Shown: positions 18,309 through 28,724, numbered from the stretch's first letter. The stretch: 64,000 nucleotides of DNA from Mesostigma viride (GCA_009746045.1 RPFO01002095.1:1-64000); one strand, 5' to 3'. Notes: a model not told the origin generated them from the sequence alone. Numbers and translations are program-made.

Positions 18309-19190
18309 ATGGCATCACAGAAGTTTCTTGACCCTAAGAGCGATATAGTATTTAAAAAAGTTTTCGGCTCAAATCCGGAGCTAGTTAAAAGCTTTCTTAA
18401 TTCGGTAATGCCTCTGCCGGAAGACGGACTGATTGAAACCATAGAATATTTAACACCGGAACAGTCACCTCGTATCCCTTCAATGAAGAATACCATTGTG
18501 GATGTAAAATGTACTGACCAAAAGGGGAGAATATTCATCGTTGAAATGCAAATGCAATGGACTGAAAGCTTTAGTAAAAGGTTGTTATTTGGAGCATCAA
18601 AGGCTTATGTGCAGCAGATGCAGAAAGCGGAAGACTATCATAGTCTTTGTCCGGTATACGGTCTTGGTATAATTAATGATACATTTGACAGGAATTCAGA
18701 GGATTGGTTTCACCATTACAGACAGGTCAACGTTCAGAAACCGGAAAGGGTACTGGAAGGACTGGAATTAATATTTATAGAATTACCTAAATTCAAGCCT
18801 CAAAGCTGGGAACAGAAACGCATAGGAGTATTATGGCTAAGATTCTTAAAAGAGTTCAAAGGTGAACAGCTGGAAGTACCTGCAGAGTTCAGAAGTGTGC
18901 CAGAAATATCAAAGGCGGTGGAACTAACACAGGAATCAAGTTATACCCCCCTTGAACTTGAAGCTTACGACCAGTATCTTGATGCCCTTCGTACCGTAAA
19001 AACAATTGAGGTAGACTCCTTTATTGCCGGAAAAGCCGAGGGAAAAGCTGAGGGTAGAGCCGAGGGTGAAAATAACAAAACCATAGAAATCGCCTTGAAT
19101 TTACTTCGTCAAAATCTATCACTTGACGTAATTTCTTCTGCTACCGGTCTTTCTCACAATGAACTCAATGATCTTAAATCCAAGCTGTAA
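18309..19190 (+). CDS. Rpn-family PD-(D/E)XK nuclease (recombination-promoting)
   Basis: About 293 residues. The ATG at 18309 is preferred over the TTG at 18300. It starts with FLDPKSDIVFKKVFG, the family's N-terminal signature, and has the nuclease core IVDVKCTDQKGRIFIVEMQMQW (Asp, then E-x-Q). The C-terminus carries short repeats GKAEGKAEGRAEGE and a helix-turn-helix-like tail (LLRQNLSLDVISSATGLSHNEL). Rpn/YhgA-like proteins promote RecA-independent recombination and accumulate with mobile DNA. A related but distinct copy is at 35779. Confidence 0.88.
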   Translation: MASQKFLDPKSDIVFKKVFGSNPELVKSFLNSVMPLPEDGLIETIEYLTPEQSPRIPSMKNTIVDVKCTDQKGRIFIVEMQMQWTESFSKRLLFGASKAYVQQMQKAEDYHSLCPVYGLGIINDTFDRNSEDWFHHYRQVNVQKPERVLEGLELIFIELPKFKPQSWEQKRIGVLWLRFLKEFKGEQLEVPAEFRSVPEISKAVELTQESSYTPLELEAYDQYLDALRTVKTIEVDSFIAGKAEGKAEGRAEGENNKTIEIALNLLRQNLSLDVISSATGLSHNELNDLKSKL

Positions 19191-19197
19191 AGAGTAA

Positions 19198-22100
19198 TTA
19201 CAGTTCAAGATGATGATCTTGTTCCCTTATACGCTCTACTTGTTCTATGACCTGATCCATTTTCTTGATCGGTAACAGATCGTGGTTTACATTATCTTTC
19301 CAGTGTTCCAGATATTCTACTACACAATCAAATTGTTGCCCTTGATGCATGACTGATTGACCGGCAACAAGTTTCTTGCAATGATCGTTAAGAATATCGC
19401 AATGATATTTATAACAGATACTATTGATATTATGGTGGATATCATCTACCGGATTATTGGATTTAAAATGCTCAGTTAATTCCTCAGGTGATATAATCTT
19501 CTGCTGATTGGCATAATATGCGGTTTTGTACAATTTTGCTATTGCTCCTGATTGATCTACTTCATAAGCCTTCTTAATATTGTGCATCAGCTCTTTGCTA
19601 TGTTCATTCGGATTCAGTTTATCATGTAACTCGGCAAGATATTCCTGCTCTCTTTTTAACGCTATGAGTGCATCCTTTGGATTATCCGTCTTCTGTTTAT
19701 TCAAAGCAAGTTCTTTAACACGATTCAAAATAGTAAGTTTTTCCTGCGTCTTGTAGATAACCTCTTTTTTAAGACCAAGCTCTATTTTCTCAAGTCCTTC
19801 CTGCCACTCCTTGCTGCTTGTAAGCTTGTAAGCATTATCTGCTATTATTTTGCGATCACTATCACTCATTGCCTTGTCAGAGCCCTTGTAACTCAAATTA
19901 TATCCCTTGATGACCGCTGCTAAATCCTGACTGAGCTTATCATAATGTACTTTATTTAATGATTCAGGCCCTTGCTGTTTCTCAATTAGCCATACAAAAT
20001 CCTGCATTAATTCCTCATAAAGCTTGGCCTTGGCAGGATTTAGCTCGGCAGGTTCTCTATTATTAGGGTCAGTCTGTCTACTAGCAGCAAAATTACTGAT
20101 ATTTCTGCTATTTCTATCACTTTCGTAAATCTGCAGGATATTAGCCGCAAGTTCAGGAATGTTTTTAACCGGTTTCTCAAGCATCTCCTTTATTTCTAAA
20201 GCTTCTTTAGTATTACGGTTCTCCTGCATGAAGGAAGCTACGGAAACAGTAATTATTTCCCTATAGAGAACATTCTTCAAGTCCAGATAATCATGCCCAA
20301 GGTCAATTTTTCCTCTTTTTACACCATAATTAACATAATCGCCGAACTCCTTATCGCTAACTAAGGTTCTTACTTGAGTTGCAAGTTCATTATCGAGCCT
20401 GTTTTCATTCTCTGAAATCTTGGCATTGCTGATGGCCGCAGCTAAATCTTTTCGTGTTAAATGAGCAGGTAATTCATCAGCTAAATCCCACTTCTCAGGC
20501 AAATTCAAGGCATGGATATCGACAATACTTGCTGCTCCTCTGAACCCATTTACTTTATTGATTTCAGTAATTATTGTTTTCGCTGCCTTTTCCCCTGCTG
20601 CGTCATTATCAGGCCAAACGGTAACTTCCCTGCCCGCAAGTTCTTTCCAGTTTGCCTTGCTCGCCGCCGCAGAGCCGCCCATCCATGATATTACCGTATG
20701 TTCCGGAAAGATCTTTGTAGCTACGTCAGCGGCCTTTTCACCTTCAACTATTAAAATCCTCTGCAGCGGTGATTGCCCAAGCTTTTCTGCTCCATATATT
20801 GGTTTATAACCCTTATCGCTAAAACCTTTTAGCCACCATCTGTTAATGTTCGCCTTGGTATTATGGCAATAACTGACAGGTAATGTCTGTTTCTTACCCT
20901 CTTTATCTAAAACCCGAACAACATAGCCAAGTAGTTCTCCGTCTCTGTTTTTGTATTCATAGGTAGCTCCAAGACGCCAATTGTTCTTTTTTAAAGTAGA
21001 TGCCAAATCTTTTTCCGGTTTAAATGCTAGGGCATTCTCCGGTATTTTATCTAAAACCCGCCATGTCTCTTCTTTCTGCAACGCTTCAGTTTTAGCTTTA
21101 TCAAGAGCGGTTAAATCCGGATTTTTAAATGAAGAGAGACCGGCTGAAATCTTTGGCCCAATACCTGCATGCCCTGCTATTATCTCAAACGCTCCCTTGG
21201 TATCAACTCCTGCTGCTTCCTTAACCAGCGCAAAGATATCGCCTTTTGATCCGTCAGAAAAACGATACCATCTACCGTCTTTTAAATTGATGTTCAGACT
21301 ACCGCAGAATAACTGGTGGCCCTTTTTCTCCATCTTACCGTCAGGATTTAATAACTGACCGTATTGCCTAAAAATACTTTCTACTAAAAGAGGATTAACA
21401 GCTCTCTTGACATCTTCAAAATCAAGCCTTGCTTCTTTGGTAGTGGCCTGTTTTTTATTAGGCTTATTATTCTTGACAGGAGTTGGATTGAGGTTAGCTT
21501 CTGTTTTTTTGAGTTCTTCTGCTCCTACTACTCCTTTTGTTTCCTGAACCACCTCTGCCTTGTTTTTTCCTATACGTGCCTGTTCTATGTGCTTTAATCC
21601 CTGATCCTGCTCTAACCGGTTAGAACCGGATAATCCTTCACTCGAGCTCTTATCGGCATTTGTAATAACAACATTTTCTACTTGTACCTCGGGTTCTTCT
21701 ACTCCCTGCGTTACTCCTATCGGTACTTGTACTTGCTCGGATTTCTGCTTTGTTCTGCTAACTTGTGAGGCTTGCTTAGTTGAGTATTCTTTAATCAATT
21801 CCGGTTTTTCTGTTATTTCTTCAGCAATAATAATATCACTTACCACTGTTTCTAATTCCTTATTCTTCTCTAGTTTACTAGGTGCTGATAGTTCTTCCTT
21901 AGCCCCTTTATCAGCATTTGCAACAATGCTACTTTCCTTTTTAATGGACTGATTTGCCATAACAGCTTCAAACAATTCAGATTTCTGCAAATCTCGCCAA
22001 TCAATATTATTACCTTTGGATTTTTGTAATTTGTTTTCTACTTCCTTTAAAAACTCATTATCAATATCGGCCGGCAATAAAGACCTTAAATGTTCAATCT

Positions 22101-25100
22101 CCTCAGTCAATGCAACTAACTTATCAGTAAAACCTGCTTCCTCCATTTGTGCTTTATATTGTTTTACCATTTCCCCACTCCTGTTAAATCCATTTAAATA
22201 TTTCTCCAGATTCTTACAAAGGGCTATAGCACCCTTTCTATCGTTAGTTAAACCAAACAGTTTACCAATTCCATAACCTTTAAGATTACCGAGTATTGTC
22301 GGATTTTTAACAACCATATCCGTTGCCTTTTCTTCTCCATACTCTGCTATTAGTGCCTCATATAGCTTTAAACTCTTTATACCTGCAGCGACTTGGTTAC
22401 CTTTGGAAGAACGATAAATACGATTTAAATATTCAGGTGTCAGGATTTGGCGGTAATGTTCTTCTTTCCGTATAGCATCATTTAATTCCTGCCTATGATC
22501 CTCAAGTCCGTGTACTTCCTCTATCTTTTCTTCAATAGCAAGGCTTGTCTCTGCAATATGTAGGTTAACCTGAGCATAATTACTGCGTACATCTCCGCTT
22601 ATACCACCGGCTACAGCTTGTACTAATTGTTTAAAAACATCCTGATCGTGTAATACTGTCGCTTTCTGATTTACTATTACTTTATCAAGTTCAGATGCTT
22701 TAACCATTTGGCTTGCGTGTTTTTCAACAGTCGCATAATTCATATTAAGCTGCAGGAGACGATCTTTGAATTTTGCATAAGAAGCTATTTTGCAGTTTGT
22801 ATTGAATTCTTCAAAAGATAAATGTTCATAATCAGATTTTGCCAAACCGGCTAGCTTACCGTTTTCCGCAAATCCTGATACAATCAGACTGGCAGCGTGC
22901 GCCCTCTCTTTTCTTGCTTCCTTAAATTCTTCCCATAATTCTTTGTTCTCCCACATTTGCGGTTTATAACCGGTCTTGCGTTGTTCTATTGCCTGCCAAG
23001 ACGTAATCTTACGGATAGTTGTAATGGTTTCCTCACACTTATCCAAATAATGTTTAATATGCTTATCTTCTTCAAGTAACCCCATAGTGCGATAATCACT
23101 TGCAAAACTTGTATTACTCCGCTTTGATACCATTTTTGCTAAACCGCCTTTTAAAATGGTTTCTTCTTCTGGACTATCTAAATCAAACCTGTTTCTTGCT
23201 TTACTTGCTGTGCTATCGAGACTTTCATAAAATGCATCATATAGAACCTCTTTGCTGACTATGACTGTCATTTCTTTCTTGTGGCGGGTTAACATCACGT
23301 TTGTTACTTCATAGCCTGAATTCTTTTCAAGACGGGGTATAGTATCTTCAATTGTTGCACCCTGTACCTTATGCGATGTTATTGCATAGCCGTAATCAAT
23401 AGCAATTCCATCATGAAAATATTTACCGGTGTATTTGTTTTTATAAAGCTCGTTTAGATCTAATCTTACTTTCTCCTTTTTTCCATTAGCCCTATGTACT
23501 AGAATATCAATCTTAGATAGGCCGTCTTCATTTGGCTTGGATATTTTTAATATTGTTCCAACCTCACCGTTAAATATTCCGCCCCTGCCAAGGCGGTTGG
23601 CATTCCTTGTAAATACTATCTGCTCCCCCGGGCAGAGGTTTAAATAGTACTTCTCTTTTTTACCGTCCTTGATAGTTGAACCAACAAGCACCCTTTGCTC
23701 TATGCCCTTTAATATTCCGGCTTCTTTCAGCTCTTCTCTTACTTGATTATTGAGTATTTCTCTCGTTTTGTTTTCAAATACCGTAATTGCTTTTGAGCGA
23801 ATAGATATTAAATCATCTCTCTCAATAGCCCTTGCCTTTTCAATATATGAATTAACAAAACTGCGCACTGCCATACTGTTAGCTTCGGATTCATTCTCAG
23901 CTACTTTAATAACTCCTTCCTCCCAGTAGATATCAAGAGCTTCTCTTATCCGATACTGACTTAGTAACTTGGTAGCCTGTTGATGATTGACATTTTGTTG
24001 ACGACGGGATTGGCTTAACACTTCAGAACCGCATATTGATACGGTTTTCTCAAGCCCCCCTGCCCAACCGACAGGGGATAACTGGTTTCGATCTCCTACA
24101 AACAGGATTTTAGCTCCCCCAAGCCTTGCCTCAGATACGAGATAATCCATATTTGCAAGCTCGACCATAGAAGCTTCGTCAACAATCATTACATGCTTCT
24201 TGGTTAATGATGGACCGGTATCCTTATACAAATCTTCTTTGTAATAATCACCTCGCAGGACTAAATCAAATTCCTTCCCCTGTGCCGTTAACCACTCCTT
24301 ACGCCATAAACTGGCATTCTTGCATTCTATTCCGGTAGCTTTTGCCAGTTCCAAGCTTGCGCTGCTGCTTGGTGCCGCCCCGATTACCGTGTATCCGGCT
24401 TTTTTATACTGACGTACTATCTCTTGCATTGCAGTTGTCTTACCTGCTCCCGGTATTCCTTCCAGTACTGAAATATCAGATCCGTTTAGGACATTTATTA
24501 CCACCTTTCTCTGCTCAGCCGTTAAAACTACAGGTTGTTTCGGCTTTTCAAGCTCAATACCGGTTTTCTCATTGATAACGGAAACTAAATCACTTTTGAC
24601 CTCACGTAGTTTCTCCTCAACCCTTTCCCTAAAAGATAAATGATCAAGGTCACTATCCTTTATACCTAAAGCATGATTATTTCTGTTATTCAGCGTTCTA
24701 ACAGTTTCAATAAACCGCTCTTCAAGTTCCAGTCTTTTTGTAGTCGTATATAATGTTCTTCCTTTTAAATCCGCTTCTGTTACTTGTGATATTTCAGGAC
24801 AAACCAGTAGCTGCTCATAGAGGCTGGTAAATGTAGCAGATAACTCATTTTGTATCGATTCAATATCCGTCTGCCTTGTAAAATCTACCCCTGCATATAG
24901 TCGTTTTTCCAATTCAATAGCTATTTGCTCTTTAGTAAATACTGGACTATTTACCGTCAGAACATCAAGAATAATACTTGGCTTTTCTTTGATTTTTTCT
25001 GCATTCTCTGCTGCAATCCGGAGATTTAATTCACTTAATTCCGCATTGTTAATGCTCCTTGCCGGCCCTTCATGTACTCCGGGAATTAAATCAATTCCAA

Positions 25101-25716
25101 GGTCTTTATATGATTTAGGGCAAAACCTTTTGTCATACCCGTGCATTGCATAATGTTCATTAACCTTGTCTGCGTGCATTTGACGGACAAAATTAACAAA
25201 GTTTTTATGATTCCAGGCTCGGTTTTTTGTTGCCGCAAACTCTATTTCTCCATATCTGTTTTCTACCAGTTCACGCGTCGAACCCATTAAATGGGCATGC
25301 TTGTTATTTTCGTTATCATAGTGAATATTGGCATCTACTATCATGCCAAGCTTAACTAGCTCCTTTACACAATCCTCTAGTAATGCAATGTTCTGTTCTA
25401 TAGTAAGTTCATTTGGTAGCGGTAACATTATTTTATGAGCGGTATTGGCATCGCATCTATTCTCCGCCTGTTCACATTTATTCCATAATTTTTGCCTGTC
25501 ATATACCCACTCCGGAGCGTGATCGGGGGCATATATTTTACTGTAGGCAAGACCAGGCTTTGAGGAATAATCAAATATCAATGTACTGGTAATGCCTGTG
25601 GCTTTATCAAGTACGGTTAGTTCCAGTTTAGTACGGGCATTATAAGCAGCTGAGGCAACGGCATTTTGTCCAAGACGCCTTTTTACCGTACTAACCTGTG
25701 CGCTTAAGAATGTCAT
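19198..25716 (-). CDS. traA: TraA, Ti-type relaxase-helicase with Toprim primase-like domain
   Basis: A 2172-residue conjugative relaxase. Residues 1-230 are a MobA/MobL (MOBQ) nicking domain (QNAVASAAYNARTKL; histidine motif HYDNENNKHAHLMGST near 139). Residues about 395-860 are a RecD/TraI-like helicase with Walker A LEGIPGAGKTT near 418 and VMIVDEASM near 512. A long helical linker follows, then a primase-like part: a GDIFALVKEAAG region near 1490 and a Toprim domain (ILIVEGEKAADVA near 1655, VTVWPDNDAAGEKAA). The last 300 residues are helical. Nicking at oriT, strand unwinding and possibly priming in the recipient are thus joined in one protein. It is transcribed away from the candidate oriT just upstream. 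Confidence 0.93.
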   Translation of the reverse strand: MTFLSAQVSTVKRRLGQNAVASAAYNARTKLELTVLDKATGITSTLIFDYSSKPGLAYSKIYAPDHAPEWVYDRQKLWNKCEQAENRCDANTAHKIMLPLPNELTIEQNIALLEDCVKELVKLGMIVDANIHYDNENNKHAHLMGSTRELVENRYGEIEFAATKNRAWNHKNFVNFVRQMHADKVNEHYAMHGYDKRFCPKSYKDLGIDLIPGVHEGPARSINNAELSELNLRIAAENAEKIKEKPSIILDVLTVNSPVFTKEQIAIELEKRLYAGVDFTRQTDIESIQNELSATFTSLYEQLLVCPEISQVTEADLKGRTLYTTTKRLELEERFIETVRTLNNRNNHALGIKDSDLDHLSFRERVEEKLREVKSDLVSVINEKTGIELEKPKQPVVLTAEQRKVVINVLNGSDISVLEGIPGAGKTTAMQEIVRQYKKAGYTVIGAAPSSSASLELAKATGIECKNASLWRKEWLTAQGKEFDLVLRGDYYKEDLYKDTGPSLTKKHVMIVDEASMVELANMDYLVSEARLGGAKILFVGDRNQLSPVGWAGGLEKTVSICGSEVLSQSRRQQNVNHQQATKLLSQYRIREALDIYWEEGVIKVAENESEANSMAVRSFVNSYIEKARAIERDDLISIRSKAITVFENKTREILNNQVREELKEAGILKGIEQRVLVGSTIKDGKKEKYYLNLCPGEQIVFTRNANRLGRGGIFNGEVGTILKISKPNEDGLSKIDILVHRANGKKEKVRLDLNELYKNKYTGKYFHDGIAIDYGYAITSHKVQGATIEDTIPRLEKNSGYEVTNVMLTRHKKEMTVIVSKEVLYDAFYESLDSTASKARNRFDLDSPEEETILKGGLAKMVSKRSNTSFASDYRTMGLLEEDKHIKHYLDKCEETITTIRKITSWQAIEQRKTGYKPQMWENKELWEEFKEARKERAHAASLIVSGFAENGKLAGLAKSDYEHLSFEEFNTNCKIASYAKFKDRLLQLNMNYATVEKHASQMVKASELDKVIVNQKATVLHDQDVFKQLVQAVAGGISGDVRSNYAQVNLHIAETSLAIEEKIEEVHGLEDHRQELNDAIRKEEHYRQILTPEYLNRIYRSSKGNQVAAGIKSLKLYEALIAEYGEEKATDMVVKNPTILGNLKGYGIGKLFGLTNDRKGAIALCKNLEKYLNGFNRSGEMVKQYKAQMEEAGFTDKLVALTEEIEHLRSLLPADIDNEFLKEVENKLQKSKGNNIDWRDLQKSELFEAVMANQSIKKESSIVANADKGAKEELSAPSKLEKNKELETVVSDIIIAEEITEKPELIKEYSTKQASQVSRTKQKSEQVQVPIGVTQGVEEPEVQVENVVITNADKSSSEGLSGSNRLEQDQGLKHIEQARIGKNKAEVVQETKGVVGAEELKKTEANLNPTPVKNNKPNKKQATTKEARLDFEDVKRAVNPLLVESIFRQYGQLLNPDGKMEKKGHQLFCGSLNINLKDGRWYRFSDGSKGDIFALVKEAAGVDTKGAFEIIAGHAGIGPKISAGLSSFKNPDLTALDKAKTEALQKEETWRVLDKIPENALAFKPEKDLASTLKKNNWRLGATYEYKNRDGELLGYVVRVLDKEGKKQTLPVSYCHNTKANINRWWLKGFSDKGYKPIYGAEKLGQSPLQRILIVEGEKAADVATKIFPEHTVISWMGGSAAASKANWKELAGREVTVWPDNDAAGEKAAKTIITEINKVNGFRGAASIVDIHALNLPEKWDLADELPAHLTRKDLAAAISNAKISENENRLDNELATQVRTLVSDKEFGDYVNYGVKRGKIDLGHDYLDLKNVLYREIITVSVASFMQENRNTKEALEIKEMLEKPVKNIPELAANILQIYESDRNSRNISNFAASRQTDPNNREPAELNPAKAKLYEELMQDFVWLIEKQQGPESLNKVHYDKLSQDLAAVIKGYNLSYKGSDKAMSDSDRKIIADNAYKLTSSKEWQEGLEKIELGLKKEVIYKTQEKLTILNRVKELALNKQKTDNPKDALIALKREQEYLAELHDKLNPNEHSKELMHNIKKAYEVDQSGAIAKLYKTAYYANQQKIISPEELTEHFKSNNPVDDIHHNINSICYKYHCDILNDHCKKLVAGQSVMHQGQQFDCVVEYLEHWKDNVNHDLLPIKKMDQVIEQVERIREQDHHLEL

Positions 25717-25740
25717 TTATTTTATGTTTTATTACTTCTA

Positions 25741-26030
25741 TTTTTTATAAATCAATTTATTACCTACAAATCCCTACTTTGAGCGGAGCATTGAGGATTT
25801 ATTCTCAATGAGGATGTGCGCATTTAGCTAAACTAAATGAACTTGACTATACACTTGTTTCTTTTCTTCTTCAATATTTACCTCTTTTTGTACCAAAAAT
25901 AGGGGTTTTAGGGGGCTTGCCCCCTCATCCCACCCCCTTTACATTAAAGAAATATTATATCTTCTCTCTAGCTCAAAAAAACAATGATTATTAATAGCGG
26001 TCAATCAGTCTGGATTTATTAAATAGATTT
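25741..26030 (+). other. Candidate origin of transfer (oriT) between traA and the divergent gene
   Basis: This 350-base gap has no gene but is dense in symmetry. An inverted repeat CATTGAG/CTCAATG lies at 25789-25795 and 25804-25810. A GC-rich hairpin AGGGGGC-TT-GCCCCCT lies at 25910-25925, preceded by AAAATAGGGGTTTT and followed by a second C-rich run, unusual in this AT-rich DNA. MOBQ relaxases usually nick beside such repeats in the intergenic region upstream of their own gene. The assignment is inferred from position and structure; no nic consensus is proven. Confidence 0.5.
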
Positions 26031-26066
26031 GGTTAGGATAAGGATAACAATTATAACAATCGAATT

Positions 26067-27195
26067 ATGTTTTTTATTCATAAAAAAACAGCTGACCTTA
26101 TCCCTATTCCTCAAAGTGAGCAGAAAATCATAAAGCAATTGGATGTCTCAAACGAAGAAGAACAGATTTCAGTAATTAAAAAACTTCTTTCCTTAAAAAA
26201 AGAATATTGGCTCAAGTGTACTTGCAATGACAATGCAATACTTGTTATCTGTTCCATAGCCGGCAATATTTATATCAGATGTAAGGAACTACACTCTCAC
26301 CTTATGGATTGTATATTTGCCAAAAATAGAATCACTATATCCCTTAAAAAATTACGGGAACATTCCTATAAAAAAGTCAAAAGATACGATCTTTATAAAC
26401 AGGACTTTTCCCTCTCTACTAATGATCGGATTATCAGTAACAAAAATACTACCAATAAATCTTTAACAAGATTAGGACAGGTCTTATATACAATCATTGA
26501 TGATTGTATAGTTAATTTTGTCAAACCTGATAACCAATTATCGATTTTAGAGCAATTAACTAACATCACCGCTGCCTTTCAGGATTCTAATAAACTTATT
26601 ACACAAAGATATACCGCTTGCAAAATATTATCGATATGTATTAAAAGAAGAGACTTTAGCCCAAGCTAAAGAAATATTACAGAAATCACAAAACAGGTTT
26701 CCTCATCATCTTTGCCCTTTTGTTCTTTTTACTACAGTTGTAACGGAAATTGCCGATAATTATTTTATTACTAAAAAATCCGGTAAAAAATATTTTGTAG
26801 ATAATATTATATCGACTACTGCAGGCTGGATTAACAAAAAAGCTTCCGCTCCTTATTTTCTTTTAACTTCCACTATACTAAATAATGATGAAATATTATT
26901 CAATCAGTGTAAACAATATGAAGGTATTGAGATAGAAAAGCCTCTATTTGATAGCTTTAGTGAAGATAAACAAAGATTTCGTCCTGATTTTATTATTCAC
27001 ATTAAAAATAAATATCAAATCTTTATTGAAGTTTTAGGTAGTAACAATTCTGATTATTTAATACAAAAACAGAATATTCGCAAAGTCGCAGGCAAACATT
27101 GTGATATTTACCTTTCGATTAAAGCTTTTGAGCTTAATCATGAATACAATCAGTTCATATATAACCTTCGCCAAGCAATAAATAGATACATTTAA
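26067..27195 (+). pseudogene. Frameshifted gene with a nuclease-like C-terminus
   Basis: An N-terminal part of about 187 codons (from the ATG at 26067) is followed by a second part of about 190 codons in another frame, stopping at 27195. The frames exchange around 26610-26635, where ...TQRYTA in the first frame is continued by KYYRYVLKEETLAQAKEIL in the second. Both parts have protein-like composition. The second part contains RFRPDFII plus IFIEVLGSN, with the spacing of a PD-(D/E)XK nuclease core (Asp, then Glu). It faces the candidate oriT and traA. It could be a real broken gene or, less likely, a programmed frameshift. Confidence 0.7.
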
Positions 27196-27212
27196 ACACT
27201 ATTAAATTTATT

Positions 27213-27232
27213 TTGACCCCCCGGGGGATTTT
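27213..27232. promoter_or_regulatory. GC palindrome upstream of parB
   Basis: TTGACCCCCCGGGGGATTTT contains the perfect palindrome CCCCCGGGGG (27218-27227) in otherwise very AT-rich DNA, 66 bases before the parB start and just after the broken gene. It could be a partition or operator site for the ParB-like protein, or the stem of a terminator for the upstream gene since T-rich sequence follows. Confidence 0.4.
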
Positions 27233-27292
27233 TAGTTTACATAATATTCTTTATATAATATAATATTATTATTACTATATTAATTATATTTT

Positions 27293-28063
27293 ATGGAAGT
27301 TGTTACTATTAACCCTCGTGAGTGTACTCGTTGGAAATATGCCGATAGGAGTTTCTTTGAATTTGGTGACATTTCGGCTCTTGCTGAAAGTATTAGACTA
27401 CATGGTCAAATTGAACCGATTTATGTTAGAGAACTCGTTAATGACTCTGAATTTAATTATGAAGTCTTAGCCGGAAGCAGAAGATGGAAAGCTTGTCTTA
27501 GTGAGAACATTCCATTAAAGGCTATCATCAAAAATGTATCTGATGAAGAAGCTGCTATTATACAAATCAAAGAAAACGAAAAGGTTGAAATATCAGATTA
27601 TTCTAAAGGGATGGCTTTTGCAAAATTACAAAAAGACAACAAATTAAGCCAGGATCAACTAGCTGAGGTAGTTGGATGTTCAAAACGGAAAATGCAAAAC
27701 TTTCTTTCCTTTGATAAGATATCGCCCGATATATGGAAAGCAGTATCAAATATGTCCAAAGTCTCTGCTAAATCTGCAGAAACTATCATGCATATTGCCA
27801 ATAAATCAGAACGGCATAAAGCGGCTCTTATTGAAATTGCCGAGGATATCAGAAAAGGGGCGGGTAATAGGCGGATTGTACAATTGGTCGATAATATTCT
27901 ACTTGGCGGTAAGTTTGAGGATTTAACAGGTGATCTTATACAATCCGAGAGCGGTCAAGTTTTTGGGACTTGGAAAAACGGTACAATTACTTTTTCTAAA
28001 AACCTTAACATTGATAAAAAAGCTTTTAACGAATACTTGGTAAAGTTTTTTATATTAAAATAG
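27293..28063 (+). CDS. ParB/Spo0J-family DNA-binding protein
   Basis: A 256-residue protein. The N-terminal ParB domain shows SIRLHGQIEPIYVRE and YEVLAGSRRWKAC (the GxxRxxA CTP-binding box, here GSRRWKA), followed by IIQIKENE. The central helix-turn-helix region is LSQDQLAEVVGCSKRKMQNFLSF. ParB proteins bind parS-like centromere sites for plasmid or element partition, and solitary homologues can regulate transcription. No parA is adjacent; the only ParA in the window is at 54427. An AT-rich leader with a GC palindrome precedes it. Confidence 0.88.
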   Translation: MEVVTINPRECTRWKYADRSFFEFGDISALAESIRLHGQIEPIYVRELVNDSEFNYEVLAGSRRWKACLSENIPLKAIIKNVSDEEAAIIQIKENEKVEISDYSKGMAFAKLQKDNKLSQDQLAEVVGCSKRKMQNFLSFDKISPDIWKAVSNMSKVSAKSAETIMHIANKSERHKAALIEIAEDIRKGAGNRRIVQLVDNILLGGKFEDLTGDLIQSESGQVFGTWKNGTITFSKNLNIDKKAFNEYLVKFFILK

Positions 28064-28096
28064 ACCAAAACTATAAACTTGAAACAGAATGGATTT

Positions 28097-28345
28097 ATGG
28101 CTACTAAAAAAATTTCGATACTTGAAAAGATTAACCAAACAGAACTAAGAATAAAGGAACTCATAAAACAGCGTAATAAGGAATTACTTGATATCATTAC
28201 CCGATTTAATGCTATCTCGATTGATAACAACCTATTTGCAGGCTTTATTATGTTCGCCTTGAATCCTAATAATAAAGACCACCCTATTTTAAAGGAATTT
28301 AAGGAACTCGGCCAAAGACCAAAATTGCCCAGTAAATCCAAGTAG
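28097..28345 (+). CDS. Small Ti-type transfer protein, TraC-like
   Basis: An 82-residue protein; the ATG at 28097 is preferred over the TTG at 28079. It has an N-terminal coiled-coil-like helix (ISILEKINQTELRIKELIKQRNKELL) and a short hydrophobic C-terminal part (NNLFAGFIMFAL). Size, layout and the gene directly after it (a TraD-like protein) match the small TraC protein of Agrobacterium-type transfer regions, thought to assist relaxosome formation at oriT. Similarity by eye is moderate. Confidence 0.55.
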   Translation: MATKKISILEKINQTELRIKELIKQRNKELLDIITRFNAISIDNNLFAGFIMFALNPNNKDHPILKEFKELGQRPKLPSKSK

Positions 28346-28397
28346 TAAAATCTTAAGGGAGCTGAAAAGGTTAATTAGAAAAAGGTTTTATTTTAAT

Positions 28398-28628
28398 ATG
28401 CAATCGAAAATTCAGTCACAACAGGCACGAAAAGAAGATGCACGTAAAAAGATTATGCTTGGTGGGCTATTTGTTAAGGCGGAACTTGATCATTTTCACC
28501 CGCACGACCCTGCTACCTTATACGGTATGTTACTAGAGGCAAAAAACAGAATGCAGGCTGACCCTACTTTAACTAACAAATGGCGTACTTTGGGGCGGGA
28601 ATTGATGAAACAGGATACCCGCAATTAA
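28398..28628 (+). CDS. Small Ti-type transfer protein, TraD-like
   Basis: A 76-residue protein with RKEDARKKIMLGGLFVKAEL near the N-terminus, the signature of the small Agrobacterium/Rhizobium TraD family (not the coupling protein). Then follow a short helix (LYGMLLEAKNRM) and a C-terminal WRTLGREL motif. Rickettsial mobile elements typically carry this gene beside a Ti-type traA. Its role is probably accessory to DNA processing. It lies 52 bases after the TraC-like gene. Confidence 0.75.
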   Translation: MQSKIQSQQARKEDARKKIMLGGLFVKAELDHFHPHDPATLYGMLLEAKNRMQADPTLTNKWRTLGRELMKQDTRN

Positions 28629-28724
28629 CAGCTGAATATTGATAAGAAAAAAATCAGCAATTTACTGGTAGAGTTTTTTAAAGATAAACAACTAAGTATA
28701 TTTAATTATAATAGAAGGTAATTT

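Noticed and set aside
20558-24575. Several plus-strand frames inside traA
   Set aside because: They lie fully within the relaxase gene in other frames and show no domain or start signal.
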